NCBI RefSeq assembly: GCF_000067165.1
Contig: NC_010162.1
Span: 12,140,501 to 12,204,500, forward strand
Direction: 5' to 3'
From: Sorangium cellulosum So ce56
Lineage (GTDB): Bacteria > Myxococcota_A > Polyangia > Polyangiales > Polyangiaceae
DNA: 64,000 bases
Part shown: positions 15,697 through 24,422 of the stretch, piece after piece
Position numbering within the stretch: position 1 is the first letter of the stretch
How the letters are laid out: every line of letters starts with the position of its first letter
The notes under the pieces: generated by a model
What the model was told of the DNA's origin: nothing
Databases searched by the model: none
Seen by the model: the letters and a program-made list of their open reading frames with translations, nothing else
Position numbers and translations under genes: made by a program

Positions 15697-16953
15697 ATGT
15701 TCCATCCCCCCGTGCGTCGTCTGTTCGTCGCTTCCTCGCTCGCCCTTCACCTCCTGTCGATCGCGCCCCCGGCGGCCCTCGCCGCAGAGCCGCCCCTCAC
15801 CCGCGCCCGCGTCGCCGACCTCGCCCGCGCAGCCCCGAGCGCGCGCGTGGCCACGGCGGAGGTCGGCGTCGCCCGCGCCGCGACCTCGGCCGCAGGCGCG
15901 CTCTCCCTCGAGAACCCCGTGCTGACCGGCATGGGCGGCGTTCGGCTCAACCCCGACGGGAGCAAGCCGGCGGCCGCTTCGGCGTCCCTCGCGTGGCCGA
16001 TCGAGCTCGGCGGCCAGCGAGGCGAGCGCATCGCAGCCGCGAAGGCCGAGCAGCGCGCCGCCGAGATCGGCGCCGAGGACGGCCGGCGCCGCGTCCTGCT
16101 CGCCGCCCTGCTCCAGCACGCCCTCGTGCTCCGGGGCGAGCGGCAGGTGCAGCTCGCCCGCGCCCGCGTCGCGCTCGCAGAGCGGCTCCACGCCGCCGCG
16201 GAGCGCCAGCGCAAGGCAGGCGAGGTGCCGGAGGTCGATGTCGCCCTGGCGTCGCTCCAGAGAGGGCGCGACCAGGCGGCCGCGAAGGCGGCGGAAGGCA
16301 CGCGCGACGCCGACGAGGCGGCGCTCCTCGGCCTGCTCGGCCTCCCCTTGCGAGCGGCGCAGCAGCTGCCCCCGGTGGAGGGGCCCCTCGTGCCGCCTGA
16401 CGATCCGCCGCCGCTCGCGTCGATCCTCGGCGACCTGGGGCGGCGCCCCGATGTCGGGGCCGCCGAGGCTTCGGTCGACGCCGCGCGGGCCAGGGCGGAG
16501 CGCGAGCGGGCGGCCGGGTGGCCCACCGTCAACGTCGTCGCCCAGGTCGAGCGCGACGACGGCGCGAACATCGGCATGCTCGGCCTCGCGATCCCGCTGC
16601 CGATCCTCAACGCCAACCGCGCCGGCGCCGCGACCGCCGCCGCGGAGATCGAGGTCGCCCAGGCCCGCGCCGAGGCCGCGCGGACCGGCGCCGCGGGCCA
16701 CATCACCCAGCTCTACGCGCGTTACAAGGCGACGAAGGAGGCCCTCCAGGCGCTGACACCGACGGCCACCCTGATGGAACAGGCGGCCGCGATCTCGGCG
16801 CGAGGGTACGAGCTCGGCGAGAAGGATCTCGCGAGCGTCCTCCTGGTGCGGCGTGAGGTCATCGACGCCGAGGCGGCGCTGCTGGAGGCCGAGCACGCCC
16901 ACGCGGCGGCCAAGATCGAGCTCCTCGTCGCCGCGGGGAGGGCACCCCGATGA
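15697..16953 (+). CDS. czcC: CzcC-like outer membrane factor of heavy-metal RND efflux
   Basis: TolC-superfamily outer-membrane channel component of 418 residues. A signal peptide (about residues 1-29, ending AALAAEP) is followed by the Ala/Glu/Arg-rich helical hairpins of OEP proteins. Two homologous halves are visible: the first around ARVADLARAAPSARVATAEVGVARA and the second around LGRRPDVGAAEASVDAARARAERE, the usual duplication. The segment IGMLGLAIPLPILNANRAGA is characteristic of CzcC-type channels. It forms the exit duct linking CzcB and CzcA across the outer membrane. Its stop overlaps the next ATG (ATGA, 16950-16953), so the operon is translationally coupled. The symbol reflects the family; the exact metal is not established. 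Confidence 0.88.
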   Translation: MFHPPVRRLFVASSLALHLLSIAPPAALAAEPPLTRARVADLARAAPSARVATAEVGVARAATSAAGALSLENPVLTGMGGVRLNPDGSKPAAASASLAWPIELGGQRGERIAAAKAEQRAAEIGAEDGRRRVLLAALLQHALVLRGERQVQLARARVALAERLHAAAERQRKAGEVPEVDVALASLQRGRDQAAAKAAEGTRDADEAALLGLLGLPLRAAQQLPPVEGPLVPPDDPPPLASILGDLGRRPDVGAAEASVDAARARAERERAAGWPTVNVVAQVERDDGANIGMLGLAIPLPILNANRAGAATAAAEIEVAQARAEAARTGAAGHITQLYARYKATKEALQALTPTATLMEQAAAISARGYELGEKDLASVLLVRREVIDAEAALLEAEHAHAAAKIELLVAAGRAPR

Positions 16954-18350
16954 GCGCTCCTCCGCGGAAGATAGAGCTCTCCCCGAAGGTGATCGCCGCG
17001 ATCGCGGCCGCCGTCCTGGCGCTCGTCGTCGCGGCCGTCGCCATCACGGTGCGCGTCGAGCATCGACGCCACGGGCACGACCGCGAGGCCGGCCATGAGG
17101 AGCACGACGGGCATCAGCACGGCGAGGAGGAGGGAGCGCACGGCGATGGCCACGAGCACGACCGCGGCGATGGCCACGACCACGGCGACGATCACGACCA
17201 CGACCACGCGGAGAAGCGCGCGCCGGACGAGCCCGGGGAAGCGCACGCCCACGGCGACAGGCTCAAGCTGTCGCCGGCGATGATCCAGAACGCCGGGCTG
17301 GAGATGCTCACCGCCGGACCGGGCAACGTCGCGGTGACGGTCACCCTCCCCGGCGAGGTCGCGCTCAACGCGGAGGCCATCGCGCACGTCACGCCCCGCG
17401 TGCCGGGGACGGCGCGGGAGGTGAAGAAGCAGCTGGGCGACACGGTCACGCGAGGAGAGGTGCTCGCCGTGCTCGACAGCCGCGAGCTCGCCGAGCTCCA
17501 GCGCGAGCTCCTGGCGGCCAAGGAGCGCCTCTCCCTCGCCGAGGCGAGCTTCACGCGCCACGAGGCGCTCTGGAAGGAGCGCATCTCGGCCGAGAAGGAG
17601 TACCTCGCGGCCAGGCAGGCGGTCGCCGAGGCGCGGATCGAGCACCGCAGCGCCGCCCAGAAGCTCAGCGCCGCCGCGGGCTCGGGCGCGGGCAAGGGCA
17701 GCGGCTACGCGCTGGTCGCCCCCATCGACGGCACCATCATCGAGAAGCACATCGCCATCGGCGAGGTGCTCAAGGAAGACACCCAGGTCTTCGTGATCGC
17801 CGACCTGTCGACCATCTGGGTCAACGTCACCGTCTACGCCAAGGACCTCAGCCGCGCGCGGATCGGCCAGACGGCCTGGGTCAAGGCCGAGGGGATCGAG
17901 CAGAGCGCGCAGGGCACGCTGGCGTACCTGGGGCAGGTCGTCGACGAGCAGAGCCGCTCCGCCGTGGCCCGCGTCGTCCTCCAGAGCCCGGGCGCTGCGT
18001 GGCGCCCCGGGCTCTTCGCGACCGCCGACATCGCCGTCGAGGAGGCGGCCGCGCCCGTGGTCGTCTCCGAGGAGGCCATCCAGCGGGTCGAGGGCAAGGA
18101 CGTCGTCTTCGTCGAGGAGGGCGACGCCTTCGAGGCCCGCCCGGTGAAGATCGGGCGCCGTGGCACGAGCGGCGTGGCGCTCGGGGCAGGCGCGGGCGGG
18201 CCACCCGGCGCTCCCGCCGCCGAACCGCGGCGCGGCGCGCCGGTCGTCGAGATCGAGGCAGGCGTGGCCGCCGGCGAGCGCTACGTCGGCAAGAACAGCT
18301 TCATCCTCAAGGCGGAGCTCGGCAAATCCGAGGCCGGACACCAGCACTGA
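16950..18350 (+). CDS. czcB: CzcB-like periplasmic adaptor with His-rich metal-binding stretch
   Basis: Membrane-fusion protein of 466 residues bridging inner-membrane CzcA and outer-membrane CzcC. An N-terminal membrane anchor (about residues 13-33) is followed by an extraordinary His/Asp/Glu run (about residues 37-95, units such as HDHGDDHDHDHAE), a likely periplasmic metal chaperone or buffer for divalent metals. The lipoyl-like half-motifs TPRVPGTAREVKKQLGDTV and GYALVAPIDGTIIEKHIAIGE flank a coiled-coil hairpin. A beta-barrel and membrane-proximal domain follow (STIWVNVTVYAKDLSRARIG), and the protein ends GHQH. The His-rich insert favours Zn/Co/Ni/Cd over Cu/Ag, but this is inference. 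It overlaps czcC by 4 bp and lies 16 bp before the czcA ATG. Confidence 0.92.
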   Translation: MSAPPRKIELSPKVIAAIAAAVLALVVAAVAITVRVEHRRHGHDREAGHEEHDGHQHGEEEGAHGDGHEHDRGDGHDHGDDHDHDHAEKRAPDEPGEAHAHGDRLKLSPAMIQNAGLEMLTAGPGNVAVTVTLPGEVALNAEAIAHVTPRVPGTAREVKKQLGDTVTRGEVLAVLDSRELAELQRELLAAKERLSLAEASFTRHEALWKERISAEKEYLAARQAVAEARIEHRSAAQKLSAAAGSGAGKGSGYALVAPIDGTIIEKHIAIGEVLKEDTQVFVIADLSTIWVNVTVYAKDLSRARIGQTAWVKAEGIEQSAQGTLAYLGQVVDEQSRSAVARVVLQSPGAAWRPGLFATADIAVEEAAAPVVVSEEAIQRVEGKDVVFVEEGDAFEARPVKIGRRGTSGVALGAGAGGPPGAPAAEPRRGAPVVEIEAGVAAGERYVGKNSFILKAELGKSEAGHQH

Positions 18351-18366
18351 GGAGCGCGAGGACCCC

Positions 18367-21300
18367 ATGCTCACCTTGCTCTCGCGGCTCCTGTCCGTCT
18401 CGATCCGCCATCGCTTCCTCGTCGTCGCCATCACCCTCGCGGTCGGCGCGCTCGGGGCCTACAACTTCACCCGCCTGCCGATCGACGCGGTCCCGGACAT
18501 CACCAACGTCCAGGTGCAGATCAACACGTCGGTCAAGGCGCTCTCCCCCGTGGAGGTCGAGCGCCAGATCACCTTCCCCATCGAGTGGGCCATGGGCGGG
18601 ATCCCGGGCGTCCAGCAGGTGCGCTCGCTGTCCCGTTACGGGCTCTCCCAGGTGACGGTGATCTTCGAGGACGGCACCGACATCTACTGGGCGAGGCAGC
18701 TCGTGGCCGAGCGCCTGGGCGCCGCGAAGGAGAGCCTGCCGCCAGGGCTCGGCGAGCCGCAGCTGGGCCCCATCGCGACCGGCCTCGGCGAGATCTACAT
18801 GTGGACCCTCGAGGCCGCGCCGGACGCCAGGCGGCCCGACGGCAAGCCGTACGACCTGACCGATCTACGCACGATCCAGGACTGGATCGTGCGGCCCCAG
18901 GTCCGGACCGTGCCGGGGGTGACGGAGGTCAACTCGATCGGCGGCCACGAGCGGCTGTACCAGGTCTCGCCCGATCCGGCGAAGCTCGTCGGCTACGGGC
19001 TCTCGTTCCGCGACGTGCTCGAGGCCCTCGCGGGCAACAACGCCAACGCGGGCGGGGGGTACATCGAGCACAAGGGCGAGCAGTACCTCGTCCGCGCCAC
19101 GGGCCTCGTGCAGAGCGAGGACGACATCCGGGGCATCGTCGTCGGCAACCACCGCGAGGCGCCGATCCGGATCGAGGACGTCGCCGAGGTCAGCGTCGGC
19201 CAGGAGCTCCGCACGGGGGCGGCCACCGAGGACGGAGAAGAAGCGGTCATCGGCACGGCCATCATGCTCGTCGGGGAGAACGGCCGCGCCGTCTCCAGGC
19301 GGGTGGACGACCAGATCAAGGCGGTCAACAAGTCGCTGCCCGCGGGCGTGACGGTCAAGACCGTCTACGACCGCACCTACCTCGTCGACGCCACCCTGAG
19401 CACCGTCAGGAACAGCCTTCTCGAAGGGGCGGCGCTCGTCGTCGTGGTGCTCTTCCTCCTGCTCGGCAACCTCCGGGCCGCGCTCATCGCCGCGCTCGCG
19501 ATCCCGTTCTCGATGCTGATCGCCGTCACCGGCATGGTCGAGGGCAAGATCAGCGGCAACCTGATGAGCCTCGGCGCCATCGACTTCGGGCTCATCGTCG
19601 ACGGCTCGGTGATCATCGTCGAGAACTGCGTGCGGCGCTTCGCCGAGGAGCAGCGCCGGCTCGGGCGGGTGCTCACCCGCGAAGAGCGGCTCGGCCTCGC
19701 CTACGAGGCGTCCCAGGAGGTCCGCCAGGCGACGATCTTCGGTGAGCTCATCATCGCGATCGTCTACCTGCCCATCCTCACGCTGACCGGCATCGAGGGG
19801 AAGATGTTCCGGCCGATGGCGCAGACCGTCGTCCTGGCGCTCGCGGGGGCGACGATCCTGTCGATGACGTTCATCCCGGCGCTCGTGGCGCTGCTCCTCA
19901 GGGGCAACGTGTCGGAGAAGGAGAACCTCCTCTTTCGCCACGCGAAGAACGCCTACGGGAGGGCGCTCGCCTGGGCGCTGTCCCACAGGCCGATCGTTGT
20001 CGCGATCGCGGGCGTCGCCCTCGCCGCCTCCGGCCTGGTCGCCGCGGGGCTCGGCAGCGAGTTCGCCCCCAAGCTGAGCGAGGGGGCGCTCGCGCTCCAG
20101 CCGGCGCGCATCCCGTCGATCAGCCTCACGACGAGCGTGGCCATGCAGGCGCAGCTCGAGCGCCTCCTCAGGGAGCGGTTCCCGGACGAGATCGAGCACG
20201 TCTTCGCCAGGACCGGGACGGCCGAGGTCGCGACCGATCCGATGGGCCCGAACGTCTCCGACACCTACCTGATGCTGCGGCCGCGGAGCGCGTGGAAGAA
20301 GGCGAAGACGCAGGAGGAGCTCGCCGAGGCGATCGAGGCGGTGATCCACGAGCTGCCGGGGCAGAACTACGAGTTCAGCCAGCCCATCGAGCTCCGGTTC
20401 AATGAGCTCATCAGCGGCGTGCGGAGCGACGTCGCGGTCAAGGTCTTCGGCGACGACCTCGACGTGATGCTCAAGGAGGCCAGCAGGATCGGCGCGCTCC
20501 TCAAGGCGACGCCGGGCGCCGCCGACGTCAAGGTGGAGCAGGTCACGGGCCTGCCGGTGCTGACCATCGACGTGGATCGGCGCATGGTGGCCCGCTACGG
20601 GCTCAACGTCGCCGACGTGCAGGAGGTCGTCGAGGCCGCGATCGGGGGCGTGAGCGCCGGCGAGGTCTTCGAGGGGGACAAGCGCTTCGATCTGGTGCTC
20701 CGGCTGCCCGACTCCATCCGCCGCGACATCGGGGCGCTCGAGCGGCTCCCGATCCCGCTCCGGAGCAAGGGGGGCCACGCGACCGGGCCGAGCGGCCCCA
20801 CCATCGCCGCGGCGGCCGGCGCGCCCGAGCGGGCGGCGTTCGTGCCGCTCGGCGCGGTGGCGAAGATCGGCGTGGAAGAGGGCCCGAACCAGGTCAGCCG
20901 GGAGAGCGGCAAGCGCCGCGTCGTCGTCCAGTGCAACGTGCGCGGGCGCGACCTCGGCGGCTTCGTCGCCGACGCCGAGGCGCGGATCGACGCCGAGATC
21001 AAGCTCCCGCCGGGCTACTGGATGTCCTGGGGCGGCCAGTTCGAGAACATGCTCGCCGCCCAGCGGCGCCTCGCCGTGGTCGTCCCTGTGGCGCTCGGGC
21101 TGATCTTCGGGCTGCTCTTCCTCTCCGTCGGGACGCTCAGGAACGCCGCGCTGATCTTCACCGGCGTCCCGCTCGCGCTCACCGGCGGCGTCCTCGCGCT
21201 CTGGGGCCGCGGGCTCCCGCTCTCGATCTCGGCGGCCGTGGGCTTCATCGCGCTCTCGGGCGTCGCCGTGCTGAACGGGCTCGTGATGGTGACGTTCATC

Positions 21301-21561
21301 GAGAACCTGCGGCAGCGCGGCGAGGCGCTCGACGACGCCGTGCTCCACGGCTCGATCGCGCGGCTCCGCCCCGTGCTCATGACGGCGCTCGTCGCGGCGC
21401 TCGGCTTCGTCCCGATGGCGCTCGCCACCGGCACCGGCTCCGAGGTGCAGCGCCCGCTCGCGACCGTCGTCATCGGCGGGATCCTCTCGTCCACCACGCT
21501 CACGCTCGTCGTCCTGCCGGTCCTCTACCGGCTGACCCATCGACAGGAGAGCTCGACATGA
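18367..21561 (+). CDS. czcA: CzcA-like heavy-metal RND transporter
   Basis: Inner-membrane proton/metal antiporter of 1064 residues, the normal HME-RND length. The start is ATG 18367 with GAGGA upstream; a longer open frame upstream is the shadow of czcB. TM1 is followed by RLPIDAVPDITNVQVQINT, and the porter-domain motif VEVERQITFPIEWAMGGIPG is typical of the family. TM4 carries DFGLIVDGSVIIVEN, with Asp406, Asp412 and Glu419 spaced as the proton-relay residues of C. metallidurans CzcA (402/408/415). TM10-12 contain LSGVAVLNGLVMVTFI and RLRPVLMTALVAALGFVPMALATGTGSEVQRPLATVVIGG. It exports divalent metal cations together with CzcB and CzcC. Its stop overlaps the next ATG. Confidence 0.95.
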   Translation: MLTLLSRLLSVSIRHRFLVVAITLAVGALGAYNFTRLPIDAVPDITNVQVQINTSVKALSPVEVERQITFPIEWAMGGIPGVQQVRSLSRYGLSQVTVIFEDGTDIYWARQLVAERLGAAKESLPPGLGEPQLGPIATGLGEIYMWTLEAAPDARRPDGKPYDLTDLRTIQDWIVRPQVRTVPGVTEVNSIGGHERLYQVSPDPAKLVGYGLSFRDVLEALAGNNANAGGGYIEHKGEQYLVRATGLVQSEDDIRGIVVGNHREAPIRIEDVAEVSVGQELRTGAATEDGEEAVIGTAIMLVGENGRAVSRRVDDQIKAVNKSLPAGVTVKTVYDRTYLVDATLSTVRNSLLEGAALVVVVLFLLLGNLRAALIAALAIPFSMLIAVTGMVEGKISGNLMSLGAIDFGLIVDGSVIIVENCVRRFAEEQRRLGRVLTREERLGLAYEASQEVRQATIFGELIIAIVYLPILTLTGIEGKMFRPMAQTVVLALAGATILSMTFIPALVALLLRGNVSEKENLLFRHAKNAYGRALAWALSHRPIVVAIAGVALAASGLVAAGLGSEFAPKLSEGALALQPARIPSISLTTSVAMQAQLERLLRERFPDEIEHVFARTGTAEVATDPMGPNVSDTYLMLRPRSAWKKAKTQEELAEAIEAVIHELPGQNYEFSQPIELRFNELISGVRSDVAVKVFGDDLDVMLKEASRIGALLKATPGAADVKVEQVTGLPVLTIDVDRRMVARYGLNVADVQEVVEAAIGGVSAGEVFEGDKRFDLVLRLPDSIRRDIGALERLPIPLRSKGGHATGPSGPTIAAAAGAPERAAFVPLGAVAKIGVEEGPNQVSRESGKRRVVVQCNVRGRDLGGFVADAEARIDAEIKLPPGYWMSWGGQFENMLAAQRRLAVVVPVALGLIFGLLFLSVGTLRNAALIFTGVPLALTGGVLALWGRGLPLSISAAVGFIALSGVAVLNGLVMVTFIENLRQRGEALDDAVLHGSIARLRPVLMTALVAALGFVPMALATGTGSEVQRPLATVVIGGILSSTTLTLVVLPVLYRLTHRQESST

Positions 21562-22181
21562 ACCGACCCTGGCTCGCCCTCGTTCTCTACGGGATCTACC
21601 TTGCGCTCGCGTTCGGGTGGCGCTCGCTCAGGCAGCTCCGCGCGACGGGATCGGCGGGCTTCCGCGGCATCTCGGGGCCACCCGGGTCGCTGCCGTGGCT
21701 CGGCGGCGTGCTCTTCGTGATCGCGCTCGTCCTGGGAGCGCTGGCCCCCGTCGCGGAGCTCGCGGCCTGGATCGGGCCCCTCGCCGATCCAGGCTCGCCC
21801 CTCGTCGGCCTCGGCGCGGCCATGACGATCTCGGGGACGCTCGGCACGCTCTGGTCCCAGGGTGCGATGGGCGCGTCCTGGCGCATCGGCGTCCGCGAGG
21901 CGGAGCGCACGGGCCTCGTCACCGGAGGCCCGTTCGCGGTGGTGCGGAACCCTGTCTTCAGCTTCATGATGCTGGCCGCGCTCGGGCTGCTGCTGATCCT
22001 CCCGAACGCGGCCGCGCTCGCCTCGCTCGTCGCGCTGGTCATCGCGATCGAGCTGCAGGTCCGCCTCGTCGAGGAGCCGTACCTCCTGCGCACCCACGGC
22101 GGCGCGTACGCGGCCTACTGCGCGAAGGTCGGCCGCTTCGTGCCCGGGATCGGCCGAGGGAGCTCACCGCCCGTTGACTGA
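21558..22181 (+). CDS. Isoprenylcysteine carboxyl methyltransferase-like membrane protein
   Basis: 207-residue polytopic membrane protein with about five hydrophobic segments. The C-terminal half carries the ICMT/PEMT signature: TGGPFAVVRNPVF (the G-x-Y/F..RNP motif), a hydrophobic pair, then EEPYLLRTHGGAYAAYCAKVGRFVPG, which places the SAM- and substrate-contacting residues. Bacterial members are common beside czc-type operons, but their substrate is generally unknown. The ATG overlaps the czcA stop (ATGA), making it the last gene of the operon. It ends 15 bp before a 27-bp-arm inverted repeat. The methyltransferase fold is well supported. Acting on a lipid or protein in metal stress is inference. 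Confidence 0.82.
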   Translation: MNRPWLALVLYGIYLALAFGWRSLRQLRATGSAGFRGISGPPGSLPWLGGVLFVIALVLGALAPVAELAAWIGPLADPGSPLVGLGAAMTISGTLGTLWSQGAMGASWRIGVREAERTGLVTGGPFAVVRNPVFSFMMLAALGLLLILPNAAALASLVALVIAIELQVRLVEEPYLLRTHGGAYAAYCAKVGRFVPGIGRGSSPPVD

Positions 22182-22196
22182 AGGAGGGGCTTTTGA

Positions 22197-22271
22197 ACCG
22201 CCAAGACGCCACAAGACGCCAAGTTTATTGAGTTTTTTCTTCTTCTTGGCGTCTCATGGCGCCTTGGCGGT
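22197..22271. repeat. Large inverted repeat (27-bp arms), probable bidirectional terminator
   Basis: Arm 22197-22223 (ACCGCCAAGACGCCACAAG... with two CGCCA/AAG units) is the reverse complement of 22245-22271 at 24 of 27 positions. The loop is T-rich (TTTATTGAGTTTTTTCTT region). It sits between convergent genes (efflux operon and histidine kinase). Its internal CGCCAAG modularity suggests a dispersed intergenic repeat that also serves as a terminator. Confidence 0.75.
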
Positions 22272-22297
22272 CCCCTCATTCCGGCAGGGTGGGGGAA

Positions 22298-23935
22298 TCA
22301 GCTCGCCAGGGGCAGCGAGAAGTGGATCGTCGTCCCCTGGCCCGGGGCGCTCTCGACCGCCATGGTCCCGTGGTGCGCCTCGACGATGCCGCGGGCGATG
22401 TAGAGGCCCAGCCCCGCCCCGGTGCGCGACTCCTGCGCGGCCTTCCAGTAGCGATCGAAGAGGTGCGGCTGGTGCTCGGGCGGGATGCCCGGGCCCGTAT
22501 CGGCCACCGAGAAGCGCGCGCCGTCGGCGACCCGGCAGAGCGACACGCTCACGACGCCGCCCCTCGGCGTGAACTTCAGCGCGTTGCCGAGCAGGTTCGA
22601 GAAGACCTGGAGCACGCGATCCCGGTCGGCGAGGACCTCCAGGCCCGCGTCGAGCGGCCCCTGCGTCACCCGGCAGCCCTTCGCCTCCGCGAGCGACGTG
22701 GCGGCGTCGAGGGCCTCGCGGACGAGCGTCCCGCCCCGCTCCACCCTCGGCGACACGACGAGCCGCCCCGCCTCGATGCGCGACGCGTCGAGCAGATCCT
22801 CGATGAGCCGCGTCATGCTCTGGATGCCGCGATCCATGCGGTCGACGAGCTGGACGGCGTCGTCGTCGTCGCCGTCCTTCCGCTGGAGCAGATCGCTCCG
22901 CAGCAGCGACGCCGTGATCGCGATCGTGTTGAGCGGGTTCCGGAGATCGTGCGACACGATCGCCAGGAGGTCGTCCCGGGCGCGCGTCGCGGCCTGCGCC
23001 TCGTTGTAGAGCCGCGCGTTCTCCAGGGCGACGGACGCCGACTGCGCGAGCTGGGTGAGCAGCACCTCGTCGCTCTCCACGAAGGGCCCGTCGCGCCGGT
23101 CGAGCAGCTGGATGCTCCCGATGCACTGGCCGTCCCGGCCGCGCAGCGGCGCCGCGAGGAGCGAGCGCGGGTGGAGCTCCGCCGGCGCGCGCGAGAGCAC
23201 GTCGGCGCACGTCGGATCGCTCGCGATCTCGTCGCCCGTCAGCCGGACGCTGGTGCTCCTCCGCTCGATCAGGCCGAGCGCGACCTCGCGGACGCCGTCG
23301 CGGTCCTCCCGCGCGGCGTACTCCTCGGACAGCGAGATGCCCGTCAAGGGCCGCTGATCCATGCCCCGCGCCGAGAGCCGCGAGGCCGCGACGCCCGCGT
23401 CGAGCAGCGCGCGCGCCTCGTCGGTGGTGCGCTGGATCAGCTCGTTCAGCGAGAGCGACCGGTGGATGCGCAGCGTCGCCTCGGTGAGCTGCGCGAGCTG
23501 GTTCGCGTGGCGGGCGAGCGCCCTGCGCGCCTCCTCCTCGCGGCGCTCCGCCTCGCTCAGCCGCAGGACGTGGCGCAGGCTCTGCACCAGCCGCTCGGGC
23601 GTCAGCAGGTTCTTCGGCACGTAGTCCGCCGCGCCCCGCTTCATCAGATCGACCGCGAGCGACTCGTCGCCCTGCCCGGTCAGCATGATGAACGGCGCCG
23701 TGAGCTTCGCCTTGCGCGCCGCCTCGATCACCGCGAGCCCGTCGCCCCCGGGGAGGTAATAGTCGAGCAGCACGCAGTCGACCTGCTGCTCGTACAGCAC
23801 CGCGAGCGCCGAATCGACGGAATCGGCCTCCCTGATCTCGGCGTCGACGCGGCCGCTCCGCAGCGCGCGCAAGATCGCGATCCGATCGACCGTGTCGTCG
23901 TCGACGACGAGGAGGCGAACCGACCTCGGGCTCAA
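22298..23935 (-). CDS. Receiver-GAF-histidine kinase
   Basis: 545-residue soluble signalling protein. The N-terminal receiver (residues ~6-125) has VRLLVVDDD, phosphoacceptor Asp in CVLLDYYLP, and YVPK as the conserved Lys segment. A GAF-type domain (~150-310, SLNELIQRTTDEARALLDAG ... LLAAPLRGRDGQCIGSIQLL) follows a short coiled coil. The kinase core has AIVSHDLRNPLNTI with His329, N-box VFSNLLGNALKFTP, G1 DTGPGIPP and G2 GAGLGLYIARGIV. Because the receiver precedes the kinase, it probably takes phosphate or allosteric input from the upstream hybrid kinase. Its ATG overlaps the stop of the preceding response regulator (23932-23935). It is the last gene of a three-gene minus-strand operon ending at the 22.2-kb inverted repeat. 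Confidence 0.92.
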   Translation of the reverse strand: MSPRSVRLLVVDDDTVDRIAILRALRSGRVDAEIREADSVDSALAVLYEQQVDCVLLDYYLPGGDGLAVIEAARKAKLTAPFIMLTGQGDESLAVDLMKRGAADYVPKNLLTPERLVQSLRHVLRLSEAERREEEARRALARHANQLAQLTEATLRIHRSLSLNELIQRTTDEARALLDAGVAASRLSARGMDQRPLTGISLSEEYAAREDRDGVREVALGLIERRSTSVRLTGDEIASDPTCADVLSRAPAELHPRSLLAAPLRGRDGQCIGSIQLLDRRDGPFVESDEVLLTQLAQSASVALENARLYNEAQAATRARDDLLAIVSHDLRNPLNTIAITASLLRSDLLQRKDGDDDDAVQLVDRMDRGIQSMTRLIEDLLDASRIEAGRLVVSPRVERGGTLVREALDAATSLAEAKGCRVTQGPLDAGLEVLADRDRVLQVFSNLLGNALKFTPRGGVVSVSLCRVADGARFSVADTGPGIPPEHQPHLFDRYWKAAQESRTGAGLGLYIARGIVEAHHGTMAVESAPGQGTTIHFSLPLAS

Positions 23936-24348
23936 GGCATCTCCACGAGCGTCCAGTACCGGTTCAGCGCCGTCATGAGCTCGACGAAGCTCATGAACGT
24001 CACCGGCTTCAGCAGGTAGCCCGCGACGTTCAGATCGTACGCGTCCACCTTGTCCCGATCGTCGTTCGAGGTCGTCAGCACGACGACGGGCGTCGCCCGG
24101 AGCGAGACATCGGCCCGGAGCTCGCGGAGGAACTCGATGCCGTTCATCCTGGGCATGTTCAGGTCGAGCAGGACGAGGCGCCGATCCCTGGGCACCTGGT
24201 TGCCGCGCAGCAGATCGAGCCCCTCCACGCCGTCGCCCGCCACCCAGAGCGGGTTCGTGATCTTGCCCCTCTCGAACGCCCTCCGGACGTTCATCACGTC
24301 GACGGTGTCGTCCTCGACCAGGATAATATTCAGGATTTTACCGTCCAT
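23932..24348 (-). CDS. Single-domain response regulator, Rcp1-like
   Basis: A receiver domain alone (~138 residues), with no output domain. The acidic pocket is in IILVEDDTVDV, the phosphoacceptor Asp in LVLLDLNMPRMNG, Thr in VVLTTSNDD, and the Lys in YLLKPV. The extended loop (GDGVEGLDLLRG) and the two-residue insertion near TTSNDDRDK are typical of Rcp1/phytochrome-associated response regulators. I start it at the ATG at 24348, which has AGGA five bases upstream. An ATG four codons earlier (24360) is possible but lacks a Shine-Dalgarno. It lies between two histidine kinases and overlaps the downstream one by 4 bp, so it is probably the phosphate shuttle between them. Confidence 0.93.
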   Translation of the reverse strand: MDGKILNIILVEDDTVDVMNVRRAFERGKITNPLWVAGDGVEGLDLLRGNQVPRDRRLVLLDLNMPRMNGIEFLRELRADVSLRATPVVVLTTSNDDRDKVDAYDLNVAGYLLKPVTFMSFVELMTALNRYWTLVEMP

Positions 24349-24422
24349 CCTCGTCCTCATGGAGGGGCAAAGCGGAGCTCGTTGATAGCATCAACCGCAG
24401 GCCGCGCGCAGGGGCTACGGCG

